In this document: one piece after another, positions 1 to 6,645 of the stretch | Numbering within the stretch: the stretch's first letter is position 1 | How the letters are laid out: each line of letters opens with the position of its first letter | Source of the DNA: an uncultured Eubacteriales bacterium | GTDB lineage: Bacteria; Bacillota_A; Clostridia; Christensenellales; Aristaeellaceae | Reading direction: 5' to 3' | Length of the DNA stretch: 14,864 bases | Assembly (NCBI GenBank): GCA_902766515.1 | Contig: CACXEB010000387.1 | Location: 1-14,864, forward strand | Notes under the pieces: model-generated | The model's database searches: none | Told to the model about the DNA's origin: nothing | The model's input: only the letters and a program-made list of their open reading frames with translations | Translations under genes and position numbers: made by a program

Positions 1-1650
1 GCGGATTACTTCACAGCCGTGGATCCCGCTGCGCTGCCGGAGGTCACCGGCGAGCTCGAAAACGTGTTCCCGGGCTGCTATACGGTGGACGCTGAGCTCA
101 AACGCCTCTGCAGGGACTGCGAAACCGCCCTGATCAAGGCGGAGACCCTCTCCGTGATGGCCGCCTTCGAACAGTCCGCGCGCCCGCGCCTCACCGAGGC
201 ATGGAAGCTGCTGCTCTTCTGCCAGTTCCACGATATCATGGCCGGCACCGCCCGCAAGGAGGCCCGGGATGACGCGGTGCTGGACCTGCACCGCGCCCTC
301 TCGATCGCCCGCGACGTGACCGGCAGCGCCATGCAGCGCCTGTCCAACCGGTTCGATCTGAGGGGCGACGGCTTCCCGCTGCTGGTGGCCAATCCGACCG
401 ACCAGGCGTACGAGGGGCTGATCGAGACCGACGTGGAGTGGCGCTCCAAGTTCCCGATGCGCCTCAAGGACCAGCACGGCCAGGAGCGGGTGTACGACGC
501 TTCCGTGATCCGCCTGACCGCGCCGGACGTGCGCAAGCACTTCGTGTTCCGGGGAGAGATCCCCGCGTTCGGCGTGGCCGTGTTCCGGCTGATGCCCGAA
601 GCGCCGGTGCTGAAGGCGGTCCCCATGGACTGCCCGGAGAACACCCTTGAAAACGCGTTTCTCCGCGCGAAGATCGATCCGGACACCGGCGCGCTCGTCA
701 GCGTCTTTGACAAACGGATGGAGACGGAGCTCCTGAGCGGCCCCGCGGAGCTCCGCGTCTACGAGGATCCGCGCGATACCTGGGGCACCGTCCCCCTGGA
801 TGGTCCGCTCCGGGGCGTTTACCGCGCCGAAAAGGTCTACCGGGAGGAAAACGGCGCCCTGCGGACGACCATCACCTGCCGGATGATCCACGGGCGCAGC
901 GAGGCGCTGCTCCGCTGGTCCCTGGCCGCGGACGAAGCGGCGCTACGCCTGGACGCGCAGGTGGACAGCCGCGAAAAGCTCGCGCTGACCGCCCTTCGGA
1001 TCCCCTTGGCACCGGCTTACGAAAAGGCCATCGCCGAAGCCGCCTGTACGGAGATCACCCGCGATTACCGGACGGACGGCGAACGGAACATGCAGCGGTA
1101 CGTGGACCTGGTTGACAGCCGGGGCGGGCTGCTGGTCCTGAACCGCGCGAAATACGGCTACCGCAGGTACGAAGGCGCGTTCGAGCTGCTGCTGTCGCGC
1201 GGCAGCGTCCACGCCTTCGGCACGGGTGAAACCATTGCAGATACGCGGGAGTATGACTACGCCGACCAGGGCCTGGATCTGTTCAGCGTCGCGCTGTGCC
1301 CGCATGCCGGCGCGCTGAAACGCAGCGAGCGGGTGCGCCTGGCCACCCGGATGCATATGCGGCCCGAGACCCTGCTCGCCGAGCAGCATACGGGCATGGA
1401 GCCCCGGCGCTGGCTCAGCGAGATCCGCCTGCTGGGCGGCGATGACTGCTGCGTGACCGCGCTGAAGGCCGGCGAGGACGGCGGCGTCACGGCGCGGATC
1501 CAGTCCTGCTCGGACCGGCCGCAGACGGTCACCCTCCAGGTGCGGGATCAGGAGGCCGCGATCACCCTGCAACCCTGGTCGATCGGCACCGTCCGCCTGG
1601 ATGACCGCGGCGGCCGCACCAGCGATCTGCTGGAATTTGATGAAAATTAG
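1..1650 (+). CDS. Alpha-mannosidase, GH38 family, C-terminal part (5' end cut by window edge)
   Basis: Retaining alpha-mannosidase that would release mannose from alpha-mannosides. The frame is open from base 1 to a TAG at 1648-1650, giving 549 visible residues. The GTG at 19 is not a convincing start: codons 1-18 (ADYFTA) continue the GH38 pattern and no Shine-Dalgarno is present. Visible parts are the end of the catalytic barrel and helical linker (GELENVFPGCYT), the family motif LLFCQFHDIMAGTA, whose His (229-231) corresponds to the zinc-ligand His of GH38, and the C-terminal beta-sandwich region with PDTGALVSVFDK and LLVLNRAKYGY. The HxD zinc ligands and the nucleophile Asp lie upstream of the window and cannot be checked. 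The gene is followed by a 191-base AT-rich gap and then the sugar-binding protein gene on the same strand. Family assignment is secure; linkage specificity is unknown. Confidence 0.9.
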   Translation, partial: ADYFTAVDPAALPEVTGELENVFPGCYTVDAELKRLCRDCETALIKAETLSVMAAFEQSARPRLTEAWKLLLFCQFHDIMAGTARKEARDDAVLDLHRALSIARDVTGSAMQRLSNRFDLRGDGFPLLVANPTDQAYEGLIETDVEWRSKFPMRLKDQHGQERVYDASVIRLTAPDVRKHFVFRGEIPAFGVAVFRLMPEAPVLKAVPMDCPENTLENAFLRAKIDPDTGALVSVFDKRMETELLSGPAELRVYEDPRDTWGTVPLDGPLRGVYRAEKVYREENGALRTTITCRMIHGRSEALLRWSLAADEAALRLDAQVDSREKLALTALRIPLAPAYEKAIAEAACTEITRDYRTDGERNMQRYVDLVDSRGGLLVLNRAKYGYRRYEGAFELLLSRGSVHAFGTGETIADTREYDYADQGLDLFSVALCPHAGALKRSERVRLATRMHMRPETLLAEQHTGMEPRRWLSEIRLLGGDDCCVTALKAGEDGGVTARIQSCSDRPQTVTLQVRDQEAAITLQPWSIGTVRLDDRGGRTSDLLEFDEN

Positions 1651-1693
1651 TACAAACTTCTACCAGAATTCCTTCTCCACGACATTCAAATTA

Positions 1694-1720
1694 AAATTTT
1701 CGGAAAGTTTTTGAAAATTT
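1694..1720. repeat. AT-rich inverted repeat upstream of the sugar-binding protein promoter
   Basis: AAATTTTC (1694-1701) and GAAAATTT (1713-1720) are perfect 8-base inverted arms around an 11-base centre. In RNA the stem could extend inward through G-U and A-U pairs. It sits 14 bases upstream of the -35 hexamer, in a strongly AT-rich patch inside otherwise GC-rich DNA. It could be an UP-like element or a regulator site. As a terminator for the upstream GH38 gene it would be weak, because the stem holds almost no G-C pairs. Confidence 0.4.
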
Positions 1721-1734
1721 CTGACATTTTGGGA

Positions 1735-1763
1735 TTGACTTTTCTCCGGAACCGTGTCATAAT
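1735..1763 (+). promoter_or_regulatory. Sigma-A-type promoter with extended -10 for the sugar-binding protein gene
   Basis: The -35 TTGACT (1735-1740) is separated by exactly 17 bases from the -10 CATAAT (1758-1763). TG at 1755-1756, one base before the -10, makes an extended -10. Both hexamers match consensus in five of six positions. The expected transcription start is near 1770, giving a leader of about 70 bases before the ATG at 1842. It is the clearest promoter in the window, and the AT-rich sequence upstream fits strong expression. Confidence 0.8.
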
Positions 1764-1778
1764 GAAACCAGCGTTACA
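1763..1778. promoter_or_regulatory. Possible operator overlapping the transcription start
   Basis: TGAAAC (1763-1768) and GTTACA (1773-1778) form an inverted repeat matching at five of six positions, separated by CAGC. It starts at the last base of the -10 and covers the predicted start point, where a repressor would block initiation. The size and TG...CA ends resemble LacI-family operators, but the usual central CG is absent and it is not a clean catabolite-repression cre site. No regulator gene is visible in the window. This is a suggestion from one occurrence only. Confidence 0.3.
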
Positions 1779-1801
1779 AGACGCACGTCACAATGATTCA
1801 C

Positions 1802-1816
1802 ACCGCGGAAAGCGGT
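1802..1816 (+). other. Short leader hairpin before the sugar-binding protein gene
   Basis: ACCGC (1802-1806), loop GGAAA, GCGGT (1812-1816) form a perfect 5-bp stem in the predicted mRNA leader, 12 bases upstream of the Shine-Dalgarno. It leaves the ribosome site free, so it more likely stabilises the message than blocks translation. It is too small to be recognised as a riboswitch. Confidence 0.35.
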
Positions 1817-1828
1817 TGAACAACAAAG

Positions 1829-1835
1829 AGGAGGT
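1829..1835 (+). promoter_or_regulatory. Ribosome binding site of the sugar-binding protein gene
   Basis: AGGAGGT at 1829-1835 lies six bases before the ATG at 1842. It is a near-perfect Shine-Dalgarno, fixes the start of the gene, and with the strong promoter predicts a highly expressed product. Confidence 0.85.
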
Positions 1836-1841
1836 AGACCC

Positions 1842-3155
1842 ATGAAGAAAGTTTCCCGTCTGGTTGCCCTCGTCCTCAGCCTGATGCTGCTGCTGTCCCT
1901 GTGCAGCTTCGCGTCCGCCGAAGGCGAGACCGTCACCCTGCGCTTCTGGGCGCACTGGGGCTCCGAACAGCGCCGTCCCACGATCAACAAGATCTGCGAC
2001 ATGTTCAACGAGAAGTATGCCGACCAGGGCATCCAGGTTGAATATGTGTACGTCCCCTACGGCGACATCGAAACCAAGATGCTGGCTTCTGTCACCGCCG
2101 GCAACCCGCCTGCCGTCGTCATCACCGCCATCGAGGATGTGGCGAACAAGGCGATGCGCAACCAGGCCGCGAACATTGCGCCCTACCTGGCGGAGGACAC
2201 CCAGGGCAAGTTCTACAGCAAGTACTGGGATATGGTGACCTGGAAGGACGGCGTCTACGCCATTCCGTTCAACACCGACACCCGTCTGATCTACTACAAC
2301 AAGGCCATGTTTGAAGCCGCCAACGTCTCCCTCGACGAGATCGTGGACTGGGCATCCTTCCAGAACGCGTGCGTGAAGCTGGACGAGGCCCTCAAGGGCA
2401 CCGGCGATTACATTGCCGCCTTCTATCCCACCATCGGCAACTTCGGCTTTGACACCATCGCGCTGGCCAACGGCTCCAACGGCATCTACGATTCCAACAC
2501 CGATCCGCAGGAAGTGGTGCTGGACCGCAAAGAGAACGTCGAAGCCCTCGAGTTCATGATGTGGTTCGCGCAGCGCTACGGCAAGGACACCCTGAACGCC
2601 CTGGATTCCGCGAACGCGGGCGGCTCTCAGGACCTGTTCCTCTCCGGCAAGGTCGCGATGTTCGGCCAGACCTGCAACTACCTGGCCACCATCGCCAAGT
2701 ACAATGATGAAGCCAAGGTCGACTACGGCGTGTTCGCCCTGCCGGCCGGCCCGTCCGCCAATGGCGTGACCGGTGCCTGGGGCGGCGGCTTCGTCTGCAC
2801 CGTGCCCTACGGCACCAAGCATCCCGCCGAAGCGACCCTGCTGGCCGAATTCCTGGCCACCGAAGGCGCCGCTGTCTGGGGCGCTGAGCAGCTGGACGTC
2901 ATGTGCGCCATCGAAGCCAACGAGAACCCCGTGCTGGGCTCCTACTATGGCTGGGACACCGTGCTTGACCTGATGAACTACACCAAGGGCACCCGCCGTC
3001 ACATCTACGGCAACAGCGCCGGCAACTATGTGAACGACGCGATCAACAAGATCATGAAGACCTTTGAATCGACTGACTGCCAGGGCGTCCTGACCGAGGC
3101 CGCTCAGAAGATCAAGCAGGCCATCGAAGAAGAAGCCTTCATCTTCGGCGAGTAA
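1842..3155 (+). CDS. ABC transporter extracellular sugar-binding protein (family 1)
   Basis: Extracytoplasmic solute-binding protein that captures an oligosaccharide and hands it to an ABC permease. It has 437 residues, normal for the family-1 (SBP_bac_1) group. Residues 1-26 are a signal peptide: positively charged start MKKVSR, long Leu/Val core, and an ASA|E signal-peptidase I site at 24-26. Cys21 sits in LSLC, where the Leu before Cys departs from a normal lipobox, so lipid anchoring is doubtful. The mature protein begins VTLRFWAHWGS, has the DMFNEKYADQGIQVEY strand-helix pattern, PPAVV, and YYNKAMFEAANVS in the first lobe. The gene is effectively monocistronic, with its own promoter at 1735-1763 and terminator at 3177-3214. 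No permease or ATPase gene is in the window. The ligand is inferred from the neighbouring mannosidases to be a manno-oligosaccharide or N-glycan fragment; the sequence alone does not show this. Confidence 0.93.
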   Translation: MKKVSRLVALVLSLMLLLSLCSFASAEGETVTLRFWAHWGSEQRRPTINKICDMFNEKYADQGIQVEYVYVPYGDIETKMLASVTAGNPPAVVITAIEDVANKAMRNQAANIAPYLAEDTQGKFYSKYWDMVTWKDGVYAIPFNTDTRLIYYNKAMFEAANVSLDEIVDWASFQNACVKLDEALKGTGDYIAAFYPTIGNFGFDTIALANGSNGIYDSNTDPQEVVLDRKENVEALEFMMWFAQRYGKDTLNALDSANAGGSQDLFLSGKVAMFGQTCNYLATIAKYNDEAKVDYGVFALPAGPSANGVTGAWGGGFVCTVPYGTKHPAEATLLAEFLATEGAAVWGAEQLDVMCAIEANENPVLGSYYGWDTVLDLMNYTKGTRRHIYGNSAGNYVNDAINKIMKTFESTDCQGVLTEAAQKIKQAIEEEAFIFGE

Positions 3156-3176
3156 GTTCTTTGCTCTCCTGACAGG

Positions 3177-3214
3177 AAAGGGAGCTGCGGATTCCGGTTC
3201 GCAGCTCCCTTTTT
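3177..3214 (+). terminator. Strong intrinsic terminator after the sugar-binding protein gene
   Basis: GGGAGCTGCG (3180-3189) pairs perfectly with CGCAGCTCCC (3200-3209) around a 10-base loop, and TTTTT follows at 3210-3214. AAA at 3177-3179 can also pair with the first Ts. It begins 21 bases after the stop codon. The three enzyme genes downstream are on the same strand with no obvious promoter between, so it probably separates high binding-protein expression from lower, read-through enzyme expression. Confidence 0.92.
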
Positions 3215-3236
3215 GCAGCATGACAGATTTTGACAG

Positions 3237-3243
3237 AAAGAGG
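3237..3243 (+). promoter_or_regulatory. Ribosome binding site that decides the start of the GH38-like gene
   Basis: AAAGAGG at 3237-3243 lies nine bases before ATG 3253 (MSQRM). The in-frame ATG at 3220 has no Shine-Dalgarno; the sequence before it is the T-tract of the terminator. The start at 3253 is therefore preferred. If 3220 were used, the protein would gain 11 residues. Confidence 0.65.
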
Positions 3244-3252
3244 CGCCTGAAT

Positions 3253-6200
3253 ATGAGCCAGCGGATGATTTTCACCATACCCGATATGGACCTGCTGCCC
3301 GACTGTTTCCGGAGTCCGATGCCCTCGCGCTGCTTTGAGCCGGACCCGGACGGCATGATCCGCGGTTGGCCTTCCTTCCATGTGTCGCAGGCGGACCCGG
3401 ACGGGGGCTACCGGCCCTATACGTACACCGTCCGCTTCCAATTGGACAGCGCTGAGGACGCGGAGCTCCATATCGGTTATATCGTGTCGACGCCGCGCAT
3501 CCCCGCGATCCGCCTGGACGTGAACGACCGCAGGGGATTCCTTTATCCCTTCCCCGCGCCCAGCCGGGACCCGGAGATCCGCCCCGGGCACGCGCTGCAT
3601 GCCGCCATTTACAACCGCCAGGACCTGACGGTCTTCATCCCGGCGGCCATCCTGCGGGCCGGGGAGAACACGCTGGCCATCACGGCAGAGGATGACCTGC
3701 CGGACCTGCGGGTCACCAACCGGGAGGCGATCGCCCGGCTGGACCGGATGGCGGACGCCTGCGGCTGGCATTACGGCGCATTTGAGCTGACGACCGGCGC
3801 AAAGGAGCAGGTCCGCGCTGTCGTGCGGCCGACGGTGCTCTACGCGCGCCGGAACGGGCAGCTGCAGGAGCGCGTCGACATCACCCTCACGCCCGCCGCG
3901 GGCAGCACGGAGATCCGGGGCACGGTCCTTTTCAGCTGGGCGGGCGGCGAAACGCAGGTGCCCTATGCTTTCGACGCCAACGATTTCGGGGAGTACGCGT
4001 TTTCCTGCTGGATCCCCGACTGCGGCGGCGAGGTCAGCTATACGCTGACCGGCGCGGCAGAACAGGCGGGCAGCTTCCGTCCCTGCCGCAAATGGCAGGT
4101 CTATATCACGCCGCACGCGCACACGGACATCGGCTACACGCACCGCCAGCCGGAAGTGGCGGAGCGCATGAGCCGCAACCTGGATACGGCCATCGATACC
4201 ATGGCGCGCACGAAGGACTTTTCCTACATCCTTGACTCTTCCTGGGCGATCGAGGACTTCCTGGAAACGCGGTCACCCGGAAAACGGGATGAGCTGCTCC
4301 GCCTGGTGCGCGAGGGCCGGATCGGCGTGCCGGCCAACTACGTGGACCTGCTGACGCAGACCGCCTCCCTGGAGGACCTGATCCATAACGGTGATTTCTC
4401 GGAATCGCTGCTCGGGCCGGAAGGCCTGCGCGCGGACCGCGTGGACATGGTGGACGTGGCGTCCGCGACCGGCGCCTACCCCACCATCCTGCGCGGCATG
4501 GGCGTCCGGTGGATGCTGCACGCCAACAACCAGGACCGCGGCCCCTTCCGGTTCAACGGGAACATGCACCGCCGCTCCCCCTTCTGGTGGGAGGGGCCGG
4601 ACGGCAGCCGCATCCTGGTCTGGCTGAGCCGCATGTACTGCGAGCTGAAAAAGGTCTGCGGATCCCCCGGCTCCGTCGCCGCCGCCGAGCGCGGGCTCGG
4701 CATGTGGCTGATGGATTATGAGCGCAGCGATTACCAGCCGGACGCCGTCATCCTCTACGGCATGGAAGCGGACAATACCGATATCGATGTCCGGATGGCG
4801 GATTTCATCACCAACTGGACCCTGGAATATGAATATCCCCGGCTGGTACCTTCCAACGGCAGCGCCTTTTTTGAACGCGTGGCCGCCTCCTGGGGCGAGG
4901 CATTTCCGGTCTGCCGGGGCGACGAGGGCGGCTGGTGGGAGGACGGCGCCGTCTCCAGCCTGCGTGAAACCATCCAGCTGCGCCGCGCGCAGGACGGACT
5001 GAAATGCGCCGAGCCGCTGGAGAGCCTCGCCGCCATCCTGACCGGCGGCCAGTTTCCGCTGCGGCAGTACGACGAGGCCTGGCGCCAGGTGCTGCTGTAT
5101 GATGAGCACACCTGGGGCAGCTTCATGTCCCAGGCCGATCCCGATTCGCTGCTCCAGGCCGATTCATGGGCGTACAAGCGCGCCATGAGCGACGAGGCGG
5201 TGACCCGCGCGAACGCCCTCCTGACCCGGAGCGCCTCGCGCCTGTCCCTCCTGTGGAACAACCAGGGCCGCGAGGTGGTGGTCTACAACCCCTACAGCTT
5301 CCCGCAGGGCGGCTGGGCGCTGGCGGAGATCGCCCGAAACGAGGTCATCTGCGCCCCGGACGGCCAGGAAGCCGCATGGCGCGTGGTCTCCACGTCCGCA
5401 AGCCAGCAGCAGGTCCTGCTGAACATCGACCCGCTGCCGGGCTATTCGTTCCGCCGCTACCGGCTCCGGCCGCGGATGGAAGCCGACCGGGGCGGCTGGC
5501 TGCAGACGCGGACGCCGACGCCGCGCGCCATCCTTGAAAACCCCTGGTACCGCGTGACGGTCGACACGGAAGCGGGCGAGATCCTTTCGATTGTTGACAA
5601 GACGCTGGACCGTGAGCTCTGCGGCGGACCCCTGGGCGGTCTTCAATATGCCGTCGGCGGCGAGGGCAGCATGCTGCGCGGCAACCACGCCGGCCTGCGC
5701 CGTGATCCGCCGAAAATCATCCACGCCTTCCTGCCCACCCGGGCGCGCCTGGAAGAGACGCCGCTGGACACGCGCGTCATCCTGGCCGGCGACGCCGTGC
5801 GGGGGCACGCGGAAATGCAGGTCATCCTGCCCCGCGACCGCAAGGAAGTGATGCTGCGCTACGATTATGACAAAGCGCCCACGACCGCGCCAGAAGCGGT
5901 ATACGTCGACTTCCCGTTCCATGTGCCGGCGGACGCGCCGGTAAAATCCGACAGCCACATCGGCTGGGTGGACTGGATGAAGGATACCCTGCCCGGATGC
6001 TGCCGCGAATGGCTGCCCCTGCAGACGAGCGTCCTGGTCAGGGGCGACGGCTGCGACCTCCAGCTGGCTTCGCCGGACGCCTGCCTGTTCACCGTCGGCC
6101 AGCCGGTGCTGGGACTGTGGCGGAGCGACCTGGACGTGCGCGGCGGCCGGATCTATTCCTACGTCCTCAACAACTACTGGCACACCAATTACCTGGGCGA

Positions 6201-6630
6201 GCAGGGCGGCCGCTTCACCTTCCGCTACGCCATCACCTCCGCCCGGGAGATCCCGCCCGAAGAGGCGTTCCGCTTTGGCTGGACGCACCGGCGCGGCTTC
6301 GTCGCCCAGCGCATGAGCTACCAGGAATTCCGGCAGGATGTGCCGGAGGCCGTGAGCGATGCCGCAGGCGCCACCCTGCTGAAGGCGGAAAGCGACCACA
6401 TCGTGGTCAACACCATCCGCCGCAGCCGCAACGTTCCGGACGCGTGGGTGGTCCGCCTGCTGGAAACCGGCGGCCGCACCGGCACCCTGACGCTGTCCAT
6501 GCCCGGGCGGACGATCCTCGCCATGCAGGATATCGACCACCTGGAGCGCCCGCTCGGCGACCGGCGGCAGCCCGCCCCGATCGTCATGACCCCCTGGTCC
6601 CTGCGCACTGTGCGCGTATGGATCAGCTGA
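3253..6630 (+). CDS. Divergent multi-domain GH38-like glycoside hydrolase
   Basis: Large cytoplasmic enzyme (1125 residues from Met 3253, no signal peptide) related to GH38 alpha-mannosidases. Residues about 40-150 resemble a jelly-roll carbohydrate-binding module like domain III of rhamnogalacturonan lyase (YTVRFQLD, VFIPAAILRAGENTLAIT, WHYGAFEL). Residues about 165-270 look like a second beta-sandwich. The catalytic barrel starts at PHAHTDIGYTH, with putative zinc ligands His290 and Asp292. Asp401 in MVDVASATG is the likely nucleophile position, although the usual DxFGxS signature is lost. His619 in LLYDEHTWG replaces the usual QFHD ligand motif. The C-terminal beta region has NPWYRVTVDTEAGEILSIVDK. 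It is the first gene of a tight operon with the beta-mannosidase 15 bases downstream. Fold and metal dependence are well supported; the substrate is uncertain, and it may belong to one of the uncharacterised GH38-related (DUF5054-like) groups. Confidence 0.8.
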   Translation: MSQRMIFTIPDMDLLPDCFRSPMPSRCFEPDPDGMIRGWPSFHVSQADPDGGYRPYTYTVRFQLDSAEDAELHIGYIVSTPRIPAIRLDVNDRRGFLYPFPAPSRDPEIRPGHALHAAIYNRQDLTVFIPAAILRAGENTLAITAEDDLPDLRVTNREAIARLDRMADACGWHYGAFELTTGAKEQVRAVVRPTVLYARRNGQLQERVDITLTPAAGSTEIRGTVLFSWAGGETQVPYAFDANDFGEYAFSCWIPDCGGEVSYTLTGAAEQAGSFRPCRKWQVYITPHAHTDIGYTHRQPEVAERMSRNLDTAIDTMARTKDFSYILDSSWAIEDFLETRSPGKRDELLRLVREGRIGVPANYVDLLTQTASLEDLIHNGDFSESLLGPEGLRADRVDMVDVASATGAYPTILRGMGVRWMLHANNQDRGPFRFNGNMHRRSPFWWEGPDGSRILVWLSRMYCELKKVCGSPGSVAAAERGLGMWLMDYERSDYQPDAVILYGMEADNTDIDVRMADFITNWTLEYEYPRLVPSNGSAFFERVAASWGEAFPVCRGDEGGWWEDGAVSSLRETIQLRRAQDGLKCAEPLESLAAILTGGQFPLRQYDEAWRQVLLYDEHTWGSFMSQADPDSLLQADSWAYKRAMSDEAVTRANALLTRSASRLSLLWNNQGREVVVYNPYSFPQGGWALAEIARNEVICAPDGQEAAWRVVSTSASQQQVLLNIDPLPGYSFRRYRLRPRMEADRGGWLQTRTPTPRAILENPWYRVTVDTEAGEILSIVDKTLDRELCGGPLGGLQYAVGGEGSMLRGNHAGLRRDPPKIIHAFLPTRARLEETPLDTRVILAGDAVRGHAEMQVILPRDRKEVMLRYDYDKAPTTAPEAVYVDFPFHVPADAPVKSDSHIGWVDWMKDTLPGCCREWLPLQTSVLVRGDGCDLQLASPDACLFTVGQPVLGLWRSDLDVRGGRIYSYVLNNYWHTNYLGEQGGRFTFRYAITSAREIPPEEAFRFGWTHRRGFVAQRMSYQEFRQDVPEAVSDAAGATLLKAESDHIVVNTIRRSRNVPDAWVVRLLETGGRTGTLTLSMPGRTILAMQDIDHLERPLGDRRQPAPIVMTPWSLRTVRVWIS

Positions 6631-6645
6631 CGGAGGAACGAAGCC

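Noticed and set aside
19..21. GTG at 19 as the true start of the first GH38 gene.
   Set aside because: The frame is open to base 1 with family-like residues before the GTG, there is no Shine-Dalgarno, and the catalytic N-terminal half would be missing. It is a gene cut by the window edge.
1763..1841. A riboswitch or attenuator in the leader of the sugar-binding protein gene.
   Set aside because: The leader is only about 70 bases, with one 5-bp hairpin and no terminator or recognised aptamer motif.
3230..3258. TTGACA at 3230-3235 as the -35 of a promoter for the GH38-like gene.
   Set aside because: The -10 position 17 bases downstream falls on ATGAGC at the start codon and no TATAAT-like hexamer is at a suitable distance.
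1788..3356. A 522-codon minus-strand open frame opposite the sugar-binding protein gene.
   Set aside because: It runs through the promoter leader and the terminator of a clearly coding plus-strand gene and shows no domain.
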